The notes beneath the pieces are model-generated. The model had not been told where the DNA came from and ran no database searches. It saw only the letters and a list, made by a program, of their open reading frames with translations. From Bacteroidota bacterium (lineage in GTDB: Bacteria; Bacteroidota; Bacteroidia; Flavobacteriales; Flavobacteriaceae), in contig JAAYLC010000116.1 in assembly GCA_012522045.1 (NCBI GenBank), positions 1 through 41,717 on the forward strand: a DNA stretch of 41,717 bases, read 5' to 3'. Positions 33,905-41,596 of the stretch are shown piece by piece (the first letter of the stretch is position 1; each line of letters starts with the position of its first letter). The position numbers were made by a program, and so were the translations under genes.

Positions 33905-35041
33905 TTATTTTACGGCACTACAACCCGCCATCGTTGTAATTTTAATTGCTTCTGTTGGCGGTAAATTTTCATTTCTTCTCACAGTTTCTTGAACTACATT
34001 TCGCGTCACGTTAATAAATTTATCTTCAACTATAGTTGCAGTTTGTAAAGCTGCAGGGCGTCCCACATCTCCGGCTTCTCGAATTCCTTGAACAATTGGA
34101 ATTTCACCTAAAAACGGAATTTCAAGGGTATCGGATAAATTTTTGGCTCCTTCTCTTCCAAAGATATAATATTTATTCTCAGGCAACTCTTCAGGGGTAA
34201 AATACGCCATATTTTCGATGATTCCCAATACAGGAACATCAATGTTTTCTTGTCTGAACATGGCTACACCTTTACGTGCATCAGCAAGGGCAACCGGTTG
34301 TGGCGTACTTACGATAACTGCACCCGTAATGGGCAATGCCTGCATAATACTCAAATGAATGTCACCGGTTCCGGGAGGAAGATCCAACAAAAGAAAATCC
34401 AAATCACCCCAAGCAGCATCAAATATCATTTGATTTAAAGCTTTGGCAGCCATAGGACCTCTCCAAATGACAGCTTGATCAGGTTGCGTGAAAAATCCGA
34501 TACTCAAAACTTTTATACCGTAATTTTCAACAGGCTTCATTTTACTTTGTCCGCCCACATTCACCGATAAAGGTTTTTCATTTGCAACGTCAAACATCAT
34601 CGGAATGGAAGGACCGTAAATATCCGCATCCAAAATGCCTACTTTAAATCCCATTTTTGAAAGGGTTATACCGATATTAGCTGTTACGGTACTTTTCCCT
34701 ACCCCTCCTTTTCCGGAAGCAATTGCAATAATGTTATTAACTCCCGGAATGGGTTTTCCCTTAATTAAATTCGGATTTTGAGGACGTTGTGGAGCTTCCA
34801 CTCGAATATTCACCTGAATTTTTAAATCCGGATTGACTTTTTCTTTAATCACTTTTTTAACATCGGCTTCAGCACGCTTTTTAATGTGCATTGCAGGCGT
34901 GGATAATTTTAAATCTACAACCACTTCGTCTGCAAAAGTCATCACATTTTGCACATTTCCGCCTTCAACCATATTCTTGCCTTCTCCGGGTACAGATATA
35001 GTCTCTAAAGCCGTTAATATATCTTTCTTTGAAATACTCAT
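33905..35041 (-). CDS. mrp: Mrp/ApbC-family iron-sulfur cluster carrier ATPase
   Basis: A 378-residue protein: N-terminal MIP18-like (DUF59) domain (about 1-85) and a P-loop ATPase with deviant Walker A GKGGVGKST at 110-118, 'DADIYGPSIPMMF' near 138-150 and 'LLLDLPPGTGDIHLS' near 217-231. The CxxC that bridges the cluster in E. coli Mrp is missing: the region reads 'IENMAYFTPEELPENKYYIF'. I recall this being usual in Bacteroidota, but the only Cys near the end is Cys374 in AGCSAVK. Leads the Fe-S block; promoter at 35077-35084. Confidence 0.93.
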   Translation of the reverse strand: MSISKKDILTALETISVPGEGKNMVEGGNVQNVMTFADEVVVDLKLSTPAMHIKKRAEADVKKVIKEKVNPDLKIQVNIRVEAPQRPQNPNLIKGKPIPGVNNIIAIASGKGGVGKSTVTANIGITLSKMGFKVGILDADIYGPSIPMMFDVANEKPLSVNVGGQSKMKPVENYGIKVLSIGFFTQPDQAVIWRGPMAAKALNQMIFDAAWGDLDFLLLDLPPGTGDIHLSIMQALPITGAVIVSTPQPVALADARKGVAMFRQENIDVPVLGIIENMAYFTPEELPENKYYIFGREGAKNLSDTLEIPFLGEIPIVQGIREAGDVGRPAALQTATIVEDKFINVTRNVVQETVRRNENLPPTEAIKITTMAGCSAVK

Positions 35042-35076
35042 TATGCTGGATTTATATTTAGATTCATTCTAAAATG

Positions 35077-35084
35077 CAAATATA
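35077..35084 (-). promoter_or_regulatory. -7 promoter element of mrp-nfu
   Basis: The minus strand reads TATATTTG, a full TAnnTTTG match, 35 bases before the mrp start; TTA rather than TTG stands 19 bases upstream of it. Confidence 0.5.
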
Positions 35085-35150
35085 ATCTTTAAGATTGGGA
35101 AAGTAAAAAATTATACCCATTTCCGACATAAATGTCTTTATTATTTGAAA

Positions 35151-35486
35151 TTATTTTATTTTCGGACAGGGATTCCAAAATTTTGATTCGAAGTCTACTA
35201 CTTTATTATCCTTAACAGTAATACCTTCGTTTTCTAGTAATTGTTGCATTAAGTTTGTCCCCTGAAAGTGATGTTTTCCGGTCAACATTCCATTTCTGTT
35301 AACCACACGATGCGCCGGAACGTTTTGTTTGTTCCTGTTGTTTAATGCCCAACCCACCATGCGCGCACTTCGTGGTGCTCCGATACATCGTGCTATGGCT
35401 CCATAAGTAGTGACGCTGCCAAAAGGAATTTGTCTGGTGATTTCATAAACTTTATCGAAAAAATTAAATTCCTCAGTTACCACCAC
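35151..35486 (-). CDS. alkyltransferase-like (ATL) MGMT-family protein
   Basis: A 111-residue protein with the DNA-binding fold of O6-methylguanine-DNA methyltransferase: 'QIPFGSVTTYGAIARCIGAP' near residues 19-38 and 'ARMVGWALNNR' near 41-51. The active-site motif PCHR is PAHR (57-60), so the methyl-accepting Cys is Ala58 and direct repair is not possible. Such ATL proteins (E. coli YbaZ has PWHR) bind alkylguanine and flag it for nucleotide excision repair. Its start overlaps the lysE-type gene's end by 10 bases. Confidence 0.9.
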   Translation of the reverse strand: MVVTEEFNFFDKVYEITRQIPFGSVTTYGAIARCIGAPRSARMVGWALNNRNKQNVPAHRVVNRNGMLTGKHHFQGTNLMQQLLENEGITVKDNKVVDFESKFWNPCPKIK

Positions 35487-36106
35487 TTAAAAATTTTTCC
35501 AAACGTAATCACAGCAATGATTGCTGTAATACCTCCGATTATCAGATTAAAGTTAACTTTTATAGGATAGGTGTCTTCTGTTTTAGGTTTCGAAAGAAAT
35601 ATATATCCCATCAATACTGAAAACGTTCCGATAACTGCTCCAATTACTGCAAACCAAAAGTACCACTCTTTATTGACCAACCACCCGATTTCAGTAAATG
35701 TCAAGCTGATATAAACCCAATATGGAAAAATGAGTAAATTGAGAAATCCCATCAACACGCCCGTAAACCATCGTCCGGTTTTAGAACGTTCGGGAGTGTC
35801 TGCAATGGTTTTTCGGGTGTCTTTCGCAAAAGCAAAAAAATAAACAGATAGCACAACAAAAATTCCAACGGCTATTTTTTGTAAGAAACTCACCACATCC
35901 GGATGTTTCTGAATGTATTGCGACATCAACAAGCCTAAAAGTGTATACACAGCAACGGCTACGCATACGCCGAGCGAAAAGATAATTGCCTTTTTTACTC
36001 CTTCTTTTAAATTTACTTTTACCGCGTAAAGATTGAGCAGTCCCGGCGGCAACGTCCCGATTAGGGATGCAAAAAATCCGATAAGAAGGTTAAATACAAT
36101 AGTCAT
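35477..36106 (-). CDS. LysE/RhtB-type exporter
   Basis: A 209-residue membrane protein with about six helices (approximately 3-22, 39-60, 69-89, 112-133, 143-165, 185-203) and the family's opening 'GTLPPGLLNLYAVKVNLKEG'. LysE-family proteins export amino acids or similar metabolites; the substrate cannot be predicted here. Between trmB (17-base gap) and the ATL gene (10-base overlap) on the minus strand, in what looks like a three-gene operon. Confidence 0.88.
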   Translation of the reverse strand: MTIVFNLLIGFFASLIGTLPPGLLNLYAVKVNLKEGVKKAIIFSLGVCVAVAVYTLLGLLMSQYIQKHPDVVSFLQKIAVGIFVVLSVYFFAFAKDTRKTIADTPERSKTGRWFTGVLMGFLNLLIFPYWVYISLTFTEIGWLVNKEWYFWFAVIGAVIGTFSVLMGYIFLSKPKTEDTYPIKVNFNLIIGGITAIIAVITFGKIFKWW

Positions 36107-36123
36107 AAATCAGTTTTGACTAT

Positions 36124-36801
36124 CTATGAACAGAATTTAAAACAGAGATACGTTATTTTTTTATTCTGCTCAAGATATTTTTTCTCATAAAATGTTTGAA
36201 TTGAAAGTACTTCTTCCGGAGCTCCGTGATTGTTGTAAATATCGTGATTGGAATATTCAATTATTTCGCCCCTCGTACTGACAACACCCAAGGTATATCC
36301 ATGTAAAAATTCACTGTCGGTTTTTAAATGAACCACGCCTTCCGGCTTTATTATTTTTTTATATTTTTCCAAAAAATCAGGTTGTGTAAGCCGATGTTTT
36401 GTACGTTTATACTTTATCTGAGGATCGGGAAAAGTTATCCAGATTTCAGCGACTTCGTTTTCTTCAAACACCAAATCAACCAGTTCAATTTGAGTTCTTA
36501 AAAAAGCAACATTCGAAAGGTTTTCTTCAATTGCTGTTTTTGCTCCGCGCCAAAATCGAGCGCCTTTTATATCAATTCCGATAAAATTTTTATCCGGATT
36601 TCTTTTAGCCAATGCTATGGTATACTCTCCTTTTCCGCATCCCAATTCCAAAATTAACGGATTTTTGTTTTTAAAAAAATCCCGATTCCATTTTCCTTTC
36701 AATTTAAACGCTCCGGAAACAACTTCTTCTCTTAAAGGTTGAATTACATTTTGAAATTTTTCATTTTCGCGAAAGCGTTTAAGTTTGTTTTTACTCCCCA
36801 C
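36124..36801 (-). CDS. trmB: tRNA (guanine46-N7)-methyltransferase
   Basis: A 225-residue Rossmann-fold SAM methyltransferase, GTG start. SAM motif I 'LILELGCGKGEYTIALAKRN' near residues 50-69, 'NFIGIDIKGARFWRGAKTA' near 74-92, the TrmB motif 'IWITFPDPQIKYKRTKHRL' near 120-138, and 'GVVHLKTDSEFLHGYTLGVV' near 155-174. Methylates G46 in the tRNA variable loop. First gene of the trmB-lysE-atl group and divergent from the glycosyltransferase. Confidence 0.95.
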   Translation of the reverse strand: MGSKNKLKRFRENEKFQNVIQPLREEVVSGAFKLKGKWNRDFFKNKNPLILELGCGKGEYTIALAKRNPDKNFIGIDIKGARFWRGAKTAIEENLSNVAFLRTQIELVDLVFEENEVAEIWITFPDPQIKYKRTKHRLTQPDFLEKYKKIIKPEGVVHLKTDSEFLHGYTLGVVSTRGEIIEYSNHDIYNNHGAPEEVLSIQTFYEKKYLEQNKKITYLCFKFCS

Positions 36802-36922
36802 AGTTTTGTCAGCTTTTATCCCATTTTTTGGTGAAAATACCGTACCTTCACCTACTTTTATAAAAAGGCGAAATTAACAAATTAACTCTAATATTCTGTA
36901 GCTATTTATATACAAATACACT

Positions 36923-37981
36923 ATGTCCGCTCAAAAAAATATTTTGGTAGCCCCCGTTTTTTGGGGGTTAGGTCATGCCACCCGCTGTATTCCGATTATT
37001 AGACAATTATTAAATTTTAATTTCAATGTTATCTTGGCATCAGACGATGCTGCGCTGCACTTACTTCAAAAAGAATTTCCAAACCTGGAAGCTATCGAAC
37101 TGCCCGGATACCATATTCGCTATCCCAAAAAAGGATATTTTTTTAAACTGAAATTAATTTCTCAACTTTCTACAATTTTAAAGTCTGTTAGACAAGAACA
37201 TAAAAAACTAAAGGAGTTTCTTGAAGAAAAAAACATTCACGGAATAATTAGTGACGGACGACTCGGGCTTTACAGCGATAAATTTCCTTCTGTTTATGTG
37301 ACCCATCAATTGCAATTATATACAGGAAAAACTACTTTTATTTCTTCGTGGTATCACCGCAAACTCATGGAGAAATTTGACGCTATTTGGATTCCCGATT
37401 CCATCAATCCCGTTGCCGGATTAAGTGGCAAGCTCGGACATCCCAAAAAGCTTCCGGAAAATGCAAAATACATAGGACCGTTGTCGCGATTTCACAAAAG
37501 AGACCTTCCCAAAACCATCGACTACTTGGTTATTTTATCAGGTCCGGAACCGCAACGAAGTATGTTGGAAAAAGTAATGATTAAAGAATTACAAGACAGT
37601 GCTAAAAAAATAGTGTTAGTACAAGGAAAAATTGAAGCTGAACAAACAAGAAGAAAAATCGGGAATATTGAAATTGTAAATTATATGTCGAGTGAAGAAC
37701 TGGAACAAAATTTAAACCAATGTGAATATGTAATTTCCCGTTCAGGGTACAGCACCATTATGGATTTGGCGCGATTGGAAAAGAAAGCTTTTTTTATTCC
37801 AACTCCAGGACAATATGAGCAACTGTATTTATCGAAAAGACTCAAACACCTCGGATTGGTTTACTCCTGTCAACAACACGAATTCAAAGCTGAAAAATTG
37901 AAAAATTTAACCGTTTACAAAGGATTGAGTGCCCCGATTGAAGCAGTGGATTTTGAAAACTTGTTTCAGATTTTCAATTGA
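36923..37981 (+). CDS. MurG-like (GT28-type) glycosyltransferase
   Basis: A 352-residue GT-B protein: N-terminal 'ILVAPVFWGLGHATRCIPII' near residues 6-25 and a C-terminal nucleotide-sugar region 'YMSSEELEQNLNQCEYVISR' near 254-273, then 'SGYSTIMDLARLEKKAFFIPTPGQ' (the SGYSTIMDLA loop) with 'YEQLYLSKRL'. This resembles the unnamed Bacteroidota glycosyltransferases related to MurG/UDP-GlcNAc transferases; donor and acceptor are unknown. Stands alone between divergent trmB and the convergent histidine kinase gene, 8 bases from its stop. Confidence 0.85.
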   Translation: MSAQKNILVAPVFWGLGHATRCIPIIRQLLNFNFNVILASDDAALHLLQKEFPNLEAIELPGYHIRYPKKGYFFKLKLISQLSTILKSVRQEHKKLKEFLEEKNIHGIISDGRLGLYSDKFPSVYVTHQLQLYTGKTTFISSWYHRKLMEKFDAIWIPDSINPVAGLSGKLGHPKKLPENAKYIGPLSRFHKRDLPKTIDYLVILSGPEPQRSMLEKVMIKELQDSAKKIVLVQGKIEAEQTRRKIGNIEIVNYMSSEELEQNLNQCEYVISRSGYSTIMDLARLEKKAFFIPTPGQYEQLYLSKRLKHLGLVYSCQQHEFKAEKLKNLTVYKGLSAPIEAVDFENLFQIFN

Positions 37982-37989
37982 TTTTTTTA

Positions 37990-39030
37990 TCAGTCCGTTT
38001 TCTTTTGAATCGTAAAAGAAAATTCGGATCCGATTCCCAACTGACTGTCTATGAAAATTTTCTCGTTATGGGCTTCCAAAACATATTTTACAATGGACAA
38101 TCCCAAACCGCTTCCTCCTTCTTTTCGTGAACCGGTTTTATCGACACGGTAAAAACGCTCAAAAACACGATTTAAATTTTCTTTGGCGATTCCTACCCCG
38201 TTGTCTGTGATGCGAACCAAATACTTTTCTTTTGAAAAATCTTCAATTGTAATTTCAGTCGTTCCTTTCTTCTTCCCGTATTTAATTGAATTATCAATTA
38301 AATTAATCAACACTTGTTCTGTTTTTTCCGCATCGGCATACACCCAAAAATTCTTTTTTCCGAAAGTTTCAATATTCAAACTGATATTTTTTTTAGAAGC
38401 TTTCATTTCGAGTAAATCAATGACATTTTCAATCATTTTTCGAAGATTAAACACCGATTTGTCGAGAATTTGCTGCCCGGATTCCAACCGACTTATCAAA
38501 TCCAAATCATTTACAATTCGCGTGAGTCTTTCCACACCTTTTGCAGCTCCTTCCAAGTATTTTGTAAGAATTTCGGGATCGTTTTTTGCACCTTCCATAA
38601 GGGTCAAGATATACCCCTGAACTGTAAAAAGCGGTGTCCGTAATTCATGAGCTACATTGCCCATAAACTCTTTCCGATAATTTTCAAGGATGTTTAAAGC
38701 ATCTATTTCAGATTGTTTGTCCCTTGCGAAACGCTCCACTTCACGAGTTAGCGATTCGATATCGGTCACCACTGTTTTTGAAGTAGATTTGCCTTGTTCT
38801 CCTTCTATTTCCTGTAAAATCAACGAAACTTTTCGTCTTACATAGCGCTCCATCCAATAATTCAGGAAAAAATAATACAAAATAAAGATGATGAGCACGA
38901 TAACAATTCCTCCGAGCAGCACCAATCTGTCTGTTCCGAGGGAAGTAAGGTAAAACAACAGCATCAATCCGATAAAAAGCACGAACAAGAGCAGCAATAA
39001 AACCAGATTGAATGTCTTATTATTTTTCAT
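37990..39030 (-). CDS. PhoR-like membrane sensor histidine kinase
   Basis: A 346-residue kinase from ATG 39030 (a start at 39045 is possible). Two N-terminal membrane helices (about 7-28 and 36-57) with almost no periplasmic loop, so it probably senses membrane or intracellular state. HisKA H-box 'EFMGNVAHELRTPLFTVQGY' with phospho-accepting His128, N-box 'NLIDNSIKYGKK', G1 'DNGVGIAKE', and G2 'EGGSGLGLSIV' in the HATPase domain. Overlaps the response regulator gene by 11 bases; the pair is surely co-transcribed and co-functional. Confidence 0.92.
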   Translation of the reverse strand: MKNNKTFNLVLLLLLFVLFIGLMLLFYLTSLGTDRLVLLGGIVIVLIIFILYYFFLNYWMERYVRRKVSLILQEIEGEQGKSTSKTVVTDIESLTREVERFARDKQSEIDALNILENYRKEFMGNVAHELRTPLFTVQGYILTLMEGAKNDPEILTKYLEGAAKGVERLTRIVNDLDLISRLESGQQILDKSVFNLRKMIENVIDLLEMKASKKNISLNIETFGKKNFWVYADAEKTEQVLINLIDNSIKYGKKKGTTEITIEDFSKEKYLVRITDNGVGIAKENLNRVFERFYRVDKTGSRKEGGSGLGLSIVKYVLEAHNEKIFIDSQLGIGSEFSFTIQKKTD

Positions 39031-39739
39031 TAGCTCCGTTGACAAATTGATAACCTATCCCTTTTACCGTACGAAATTTATCTTCTCCCAATTTTTCACG
39101 CAACTTTCTGATATGCACGTCGATTGTACGATCACCAACTACAACTTCACTTCCCCAAATCGCGTTTAATATTTCCTCGCGGTTAAATACTTTTTCGGGT
39201 TGGGATGCCAATAAAAAAAGAAGTTCAAACTCCTTTCGCGGAAGTTCTATTTCTTCATTATTTAAAGTCACTTTAAACTCGTTTCTGTCGATGGTGAGTC
39301 CTTCTAAATGAATTTTATAATCGACATCGGTTTTTTTGGAACGACGCAACAAAGCTTTAATGCGGCTTTTTAAAACTTTTGGAGCTATGGGTTTTGTGAT
39401 GTAATCATCTGCTCCGGCATCAAATCCTTCTACTTGAGACAAATCTTCTGTTCGAGCAGATAAAAACGCAATGATGGTATCGTTTAAATTTTCATATGAA
39501 CGGATTTTTTTACAAGCTTCAATACCATTCATTTTTGGCATCATAACATCCAAAAGAATTAATTGCGGCAAAAATTTTAGCGCTTGCTTAACCGCTTCAT
39601 GACCATTTTTAGCTTCTACAACACGATAGCCTTCCAAGGATAAATTGTATCGAATAATTTCTCGAATATCGGAATCGTCATCAACTACCAAAATGAGGGT
39701 TTCCTTGTTATTCACCTTAAAACTATATGAATCTTTCAA
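39020..39739 (-). CDS. PhoB/OmpR-family response regulator
   Basis: A 239-residue regulator: receiver domain with acidic pocket 'VVDDDSD' near residues 18-24, phospho-acceptor Asp64 in 'LLDVMMPK', and Lys116 in 'DDYITKPIAP'; C-terminal winged helix with 'LPRKEFELLFLLASQPEKVF' near 170-189 and 'VGDRTIDVHIRKLREKLG' near 204-221. The start codon is TTG (a GTG at codon 9 is an alternative). The cognate kinase follows with an 11-base overlap. PhoB-like organisation suggests a phosphate or envelope response, but target genes are unknown. Confidence 0.93.
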   Translation of the reverse strand: MKDSYSFKVNNKETLILVVDDDSDIREIIRYNLSLEGYRVVEAKNGHEAVKQALKFLPQLILLDVMMPKMNGIEACKKIRSYENLNDTIIAFLSARTEDLSQVEGFDAGADDYITKPIAPKVLKSRIKALLRRSKKTDVDYKIHLEGLTIDRNEFKVTLNNEEIELPRKEFELLFLLASQPEKVFNREEILNAIWGSEVVVGDRTIDVHIRKLREKLGEDKFRTVKGIGYQFVNGANEK

Positions 39740-39788
39740 CTAAAACAACCTTTTTAATTACATATTTAAAATGCAGTTCACCAGTTAT

Positions 39789-40790
39789 TTAGCGCTTATT
39801 TATTAAACTTTTACTTCTACTCTTGATTTCAGAAATAATTAGAGGCGCATGAACTCTGGAATTTTCGATAAACCACTTATGCGTTTCCATGCCTCCACAA
39901 ATTACTCCGGCAAGAAAAAGACCTTTGACATTTGTTTCCATCGTTTCCGGATTGTATTGCGGTAACTTTAAATCATCATCAGATAGTGTAACTCCGATAT
40001 TTTTTAAAAATTCAAAATCCGGTCGATAACCGGTCAAAGCCAAGACAAAATCATTTTCAAGAATCACTGGTCCTTTTGGGGTATCTATTATCACTTCGCC
40101 TTCTTTGATTTCTACAATATTTGATTCAAAATAAGCGGTGATGCTCCCTTCTTTTATTCTGTTTTCTATATCCGGTCTTACCCAATATTTTACACGTTCT
40201 CCAATTTCTTTCCCGCGAATTACCATTGTGACTTCTCCTCCTTTTCTCCAAATTTCCAAAGCTGCATCCACAGAAGAATTACTCGCTCCGACGACGATCA
40301 CTTTTTGCATGGTATATGGATGTGGTTCTTTATAGTAATGGGAAACTTTATCCAGCGATTCTCCGGGCACATTTATCAGTTGAGGAAGATCATAAAATCC
40401 GGTGCTGATAATTACATTTTTTGCTTTGTAAGTTTCTTTTTCGGTTTGAATTCTGAAAATGGTGTCTTCTTTATGAATAGTAGTGACTTTTTCATAAAGG
40501 CGAATGTTTAAATTGTTTGATGAAGCAACTCTACGATAATACTCCAGCGCTTCGTTTCTATTGGGTTTGGGATTATTACTGATAAAAGGGATTCCTCCTA
40601 TTTCCAATTTTTCCGATGTGGAGAAAAAGGTCATATTCAAAGGATAATTAAACAGTGAATTTGTCAAAGTTCCTTTTTCGACTACAATGTATGATAACGA
40701 ATTTTGTTTGCATTCCAATGCACATGCGATCCCGATGGGGCCTGCTCCTACAATCAAAACGTCAAGCAAGTCATTTTCTAAAGTTTTCAT
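39789..40790 (-). CDS. YpdA-family FAD/NAD(P) oxidoreductase (bacillithiol disulfide reductase-like)
   Basis: A 333-residue flavoprotein: FAD motif GAGPIG at 15-20, 'LFNYPLNMTFFSTSEKLEIG' near 46-65 (a YpdA-type signature), NAD(P)H motif 'VIVVGASNSSVDAALEIWR' near 163-181, and C-terminal 'GLFLAGVICGGMETHKWFIE'. In Firmicutes YpdA reduces bacillithiol disulfide with a Cys in GGGPCG; here that position is Ile19, with Cys23 four residues later, so the mechanism may differ. Four bases after rpe, so transcribed with it. Confidence 0.88.
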   Translation of the reverse strand: MKTLENDLLDVLIVGAGPIGIACALECKQNSLSYIVVEKGTLTNSLFNYPLNMTFFSTSEKLEIGGIPFISNNPKPNRNEALEYYRRVASSNNLNIRLYEKVTTIHKEDTIFRIQTEKETYKAKNVIISTGFYDLPQLINVPGESLDKVSHYYKEPHPYTMQKVIVVGASNSSVDAALEIWRKGGEVTMVIRGKEIGERVKYWVRPDIENRIKEGSITAYFESNIVEIKEGEVIIDTPKGPVILENDFVLALTGYRPDFEFLKNIGVTLSDDDLKLPQYNPETMETNVKGLFLAGVICGGMETHKWFIENSRVHAPLIISEIKSRSKSLINKR

Positions 40791-40794
40791 AAAA

Positions 40795-41460
40795 CTATTT
40801 TCCTCTTTTCAATTTGGCTATCACCTCTTTTGGGTTTGCTGCAGAAAAGACAAAATTACCTGCAACCAGAATATCTGCACCGGCAGCGAGTAATTGTTTT
40901 ACATTTTGATTGGTCACTCCGCCGTCAATCTGAATTTTTGCAGACGAACCACTTTTGACAATCATTTCGCGGAGTTGTTCAATTTTTCGATATGAATTTT
41001 CAATAAATTTCTGTCCTCCGAAACCAGGATTTACAGTCATTACACAAATCAAGTCTGCATCTTCGATAATGGGTTCCAACAAATTTGCTGCAGTATGCGG
41101 ATATATAGCTACTCCGGCCGTCATATTTGCATTTTTTATTGCTTGAATACTTCGGTGAAGATGGGTACAAGCTTCGTAATGTACTGTTAAATTTGCTGTT
41201 CCTAAATCGGCGAACGTTTGAATGTATCGATCCGGATCGACAATCATCAAATGCACATCTAATGGTTTTTTGGCATGTTGGCTGATGCTTTTAATTACCG
41301 GCATTCCAAAAGAGATATTCGGGACAAAGACACCATCCATCACATCCAAGTGAAACCAATCGGCATCACTCAGGTTTACCATTTCAATCTCGTCTTGAAG
41401 ATTGGCAAAATCTGCAGCCAGCACAGATGGCGCAATTAGGGGAAAATTCGTGTGTTTCAT
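40795..41460 (-). CDS. rpe: ribulose-phosphate 3-epimerase
   Basis: A 221-residue TIM-barrel enzyme interconverting ribulose-5-P and xylulose-5-P in the pentose phosphate pathway. Signatures: 'WFHLDVMDGVFVPNISFGMP' near residues 36-55 (metal-binding His/Asp), 'LDVHLMIVDPDRYI' near 68-81, 'VMTVNPGFGGQKFIENSYRK' near 138-157, and 'IQIDGGVTNQNV' near 175-186. Heads the rpe-ypdA transcript. A TAnnTTTG element lies only 6 bases before its ATG, and a second promoter candidate comes from the mobile-element side (41544-41573). Confidence 0.96.
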   Translation of the reverse strand: MKHTNFPLIAPSVLAADFANLQDEIEMVNLSDADWFHLDVMDGVFVPNISFGMPVIKSISQHAKKPLDVHLMIVDPDRYIQTFADLGTANLTVHYEACTHLHRSIQAIKNANMTAGVAIYPHTAANLLEPIIEDADLICVMTVNPGFGGQKFIENSYRKIEQLREMIVKSGSSAKIQIDGGVTNQNVKQLLAAGADILVAGNFVFSAANPKEVIAKLKRGK

Positions 41461-41466
41461 AACTTA

Positions 41467-41474
41467 CAAAGATA
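41467..41474 (-). promoter_or_regulatory. proximal -7 promoter element of rpe
   Basis: The minus strand reads TATCTTTG, a full TAnnTTTG match, with 6 bases between it and the rpe ATG. If used, the transcript would be leaderless or nearly so. Confidence 0.45.
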
Positions 41475-41537
41475 CGAGTTCTGCCAAATATGAAGTTTTA
41501 ATACCGAAGTGATTTAAACTTTTTTTGTAAAAAACAA

Positions 41538-41596
41538 GCAGTTCAAAATTAGTAATTTAGAGTTGATAACCAATAAATTACGACTCTATGAACTGC
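41538..41596. repeat. nested inverted repeat around the putative transposase start
   Basis: An outer 8-bp pair GCAGTTCA (41538-41545) / TGAACTGC (41589-41596) and an inner 8-bp pair GTAATTTA (41552-41559) / TAAATTAC (41574-41581), separated by a 14-base loop and 6-7-base internal loops. The right outer arm contains the ATG at 41588-41590. Probably a terminal or subterminal element of an insertion sequence. Confidence 0.7.
41544..41573 (-). promoter_or_regulatory. outward-facing promoter at the mobile-element edge
   Basis: On the minus strand TTG (41573-41571), a 19-base spacer, then TAATTTTG (41551-41544), a full two-box match with the same spacing as the HU promoter. It points toward rpe and lies within the inverted repeat upstream of the putative transposase start. 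Confidence 0.55.

Noticed and set aside
35101-35150. GACATAAATGTC palindrome as a terminator
   Set aside because: Only a 5-bp stem with a 2-base loop and no following T-run on either strand in the right place.
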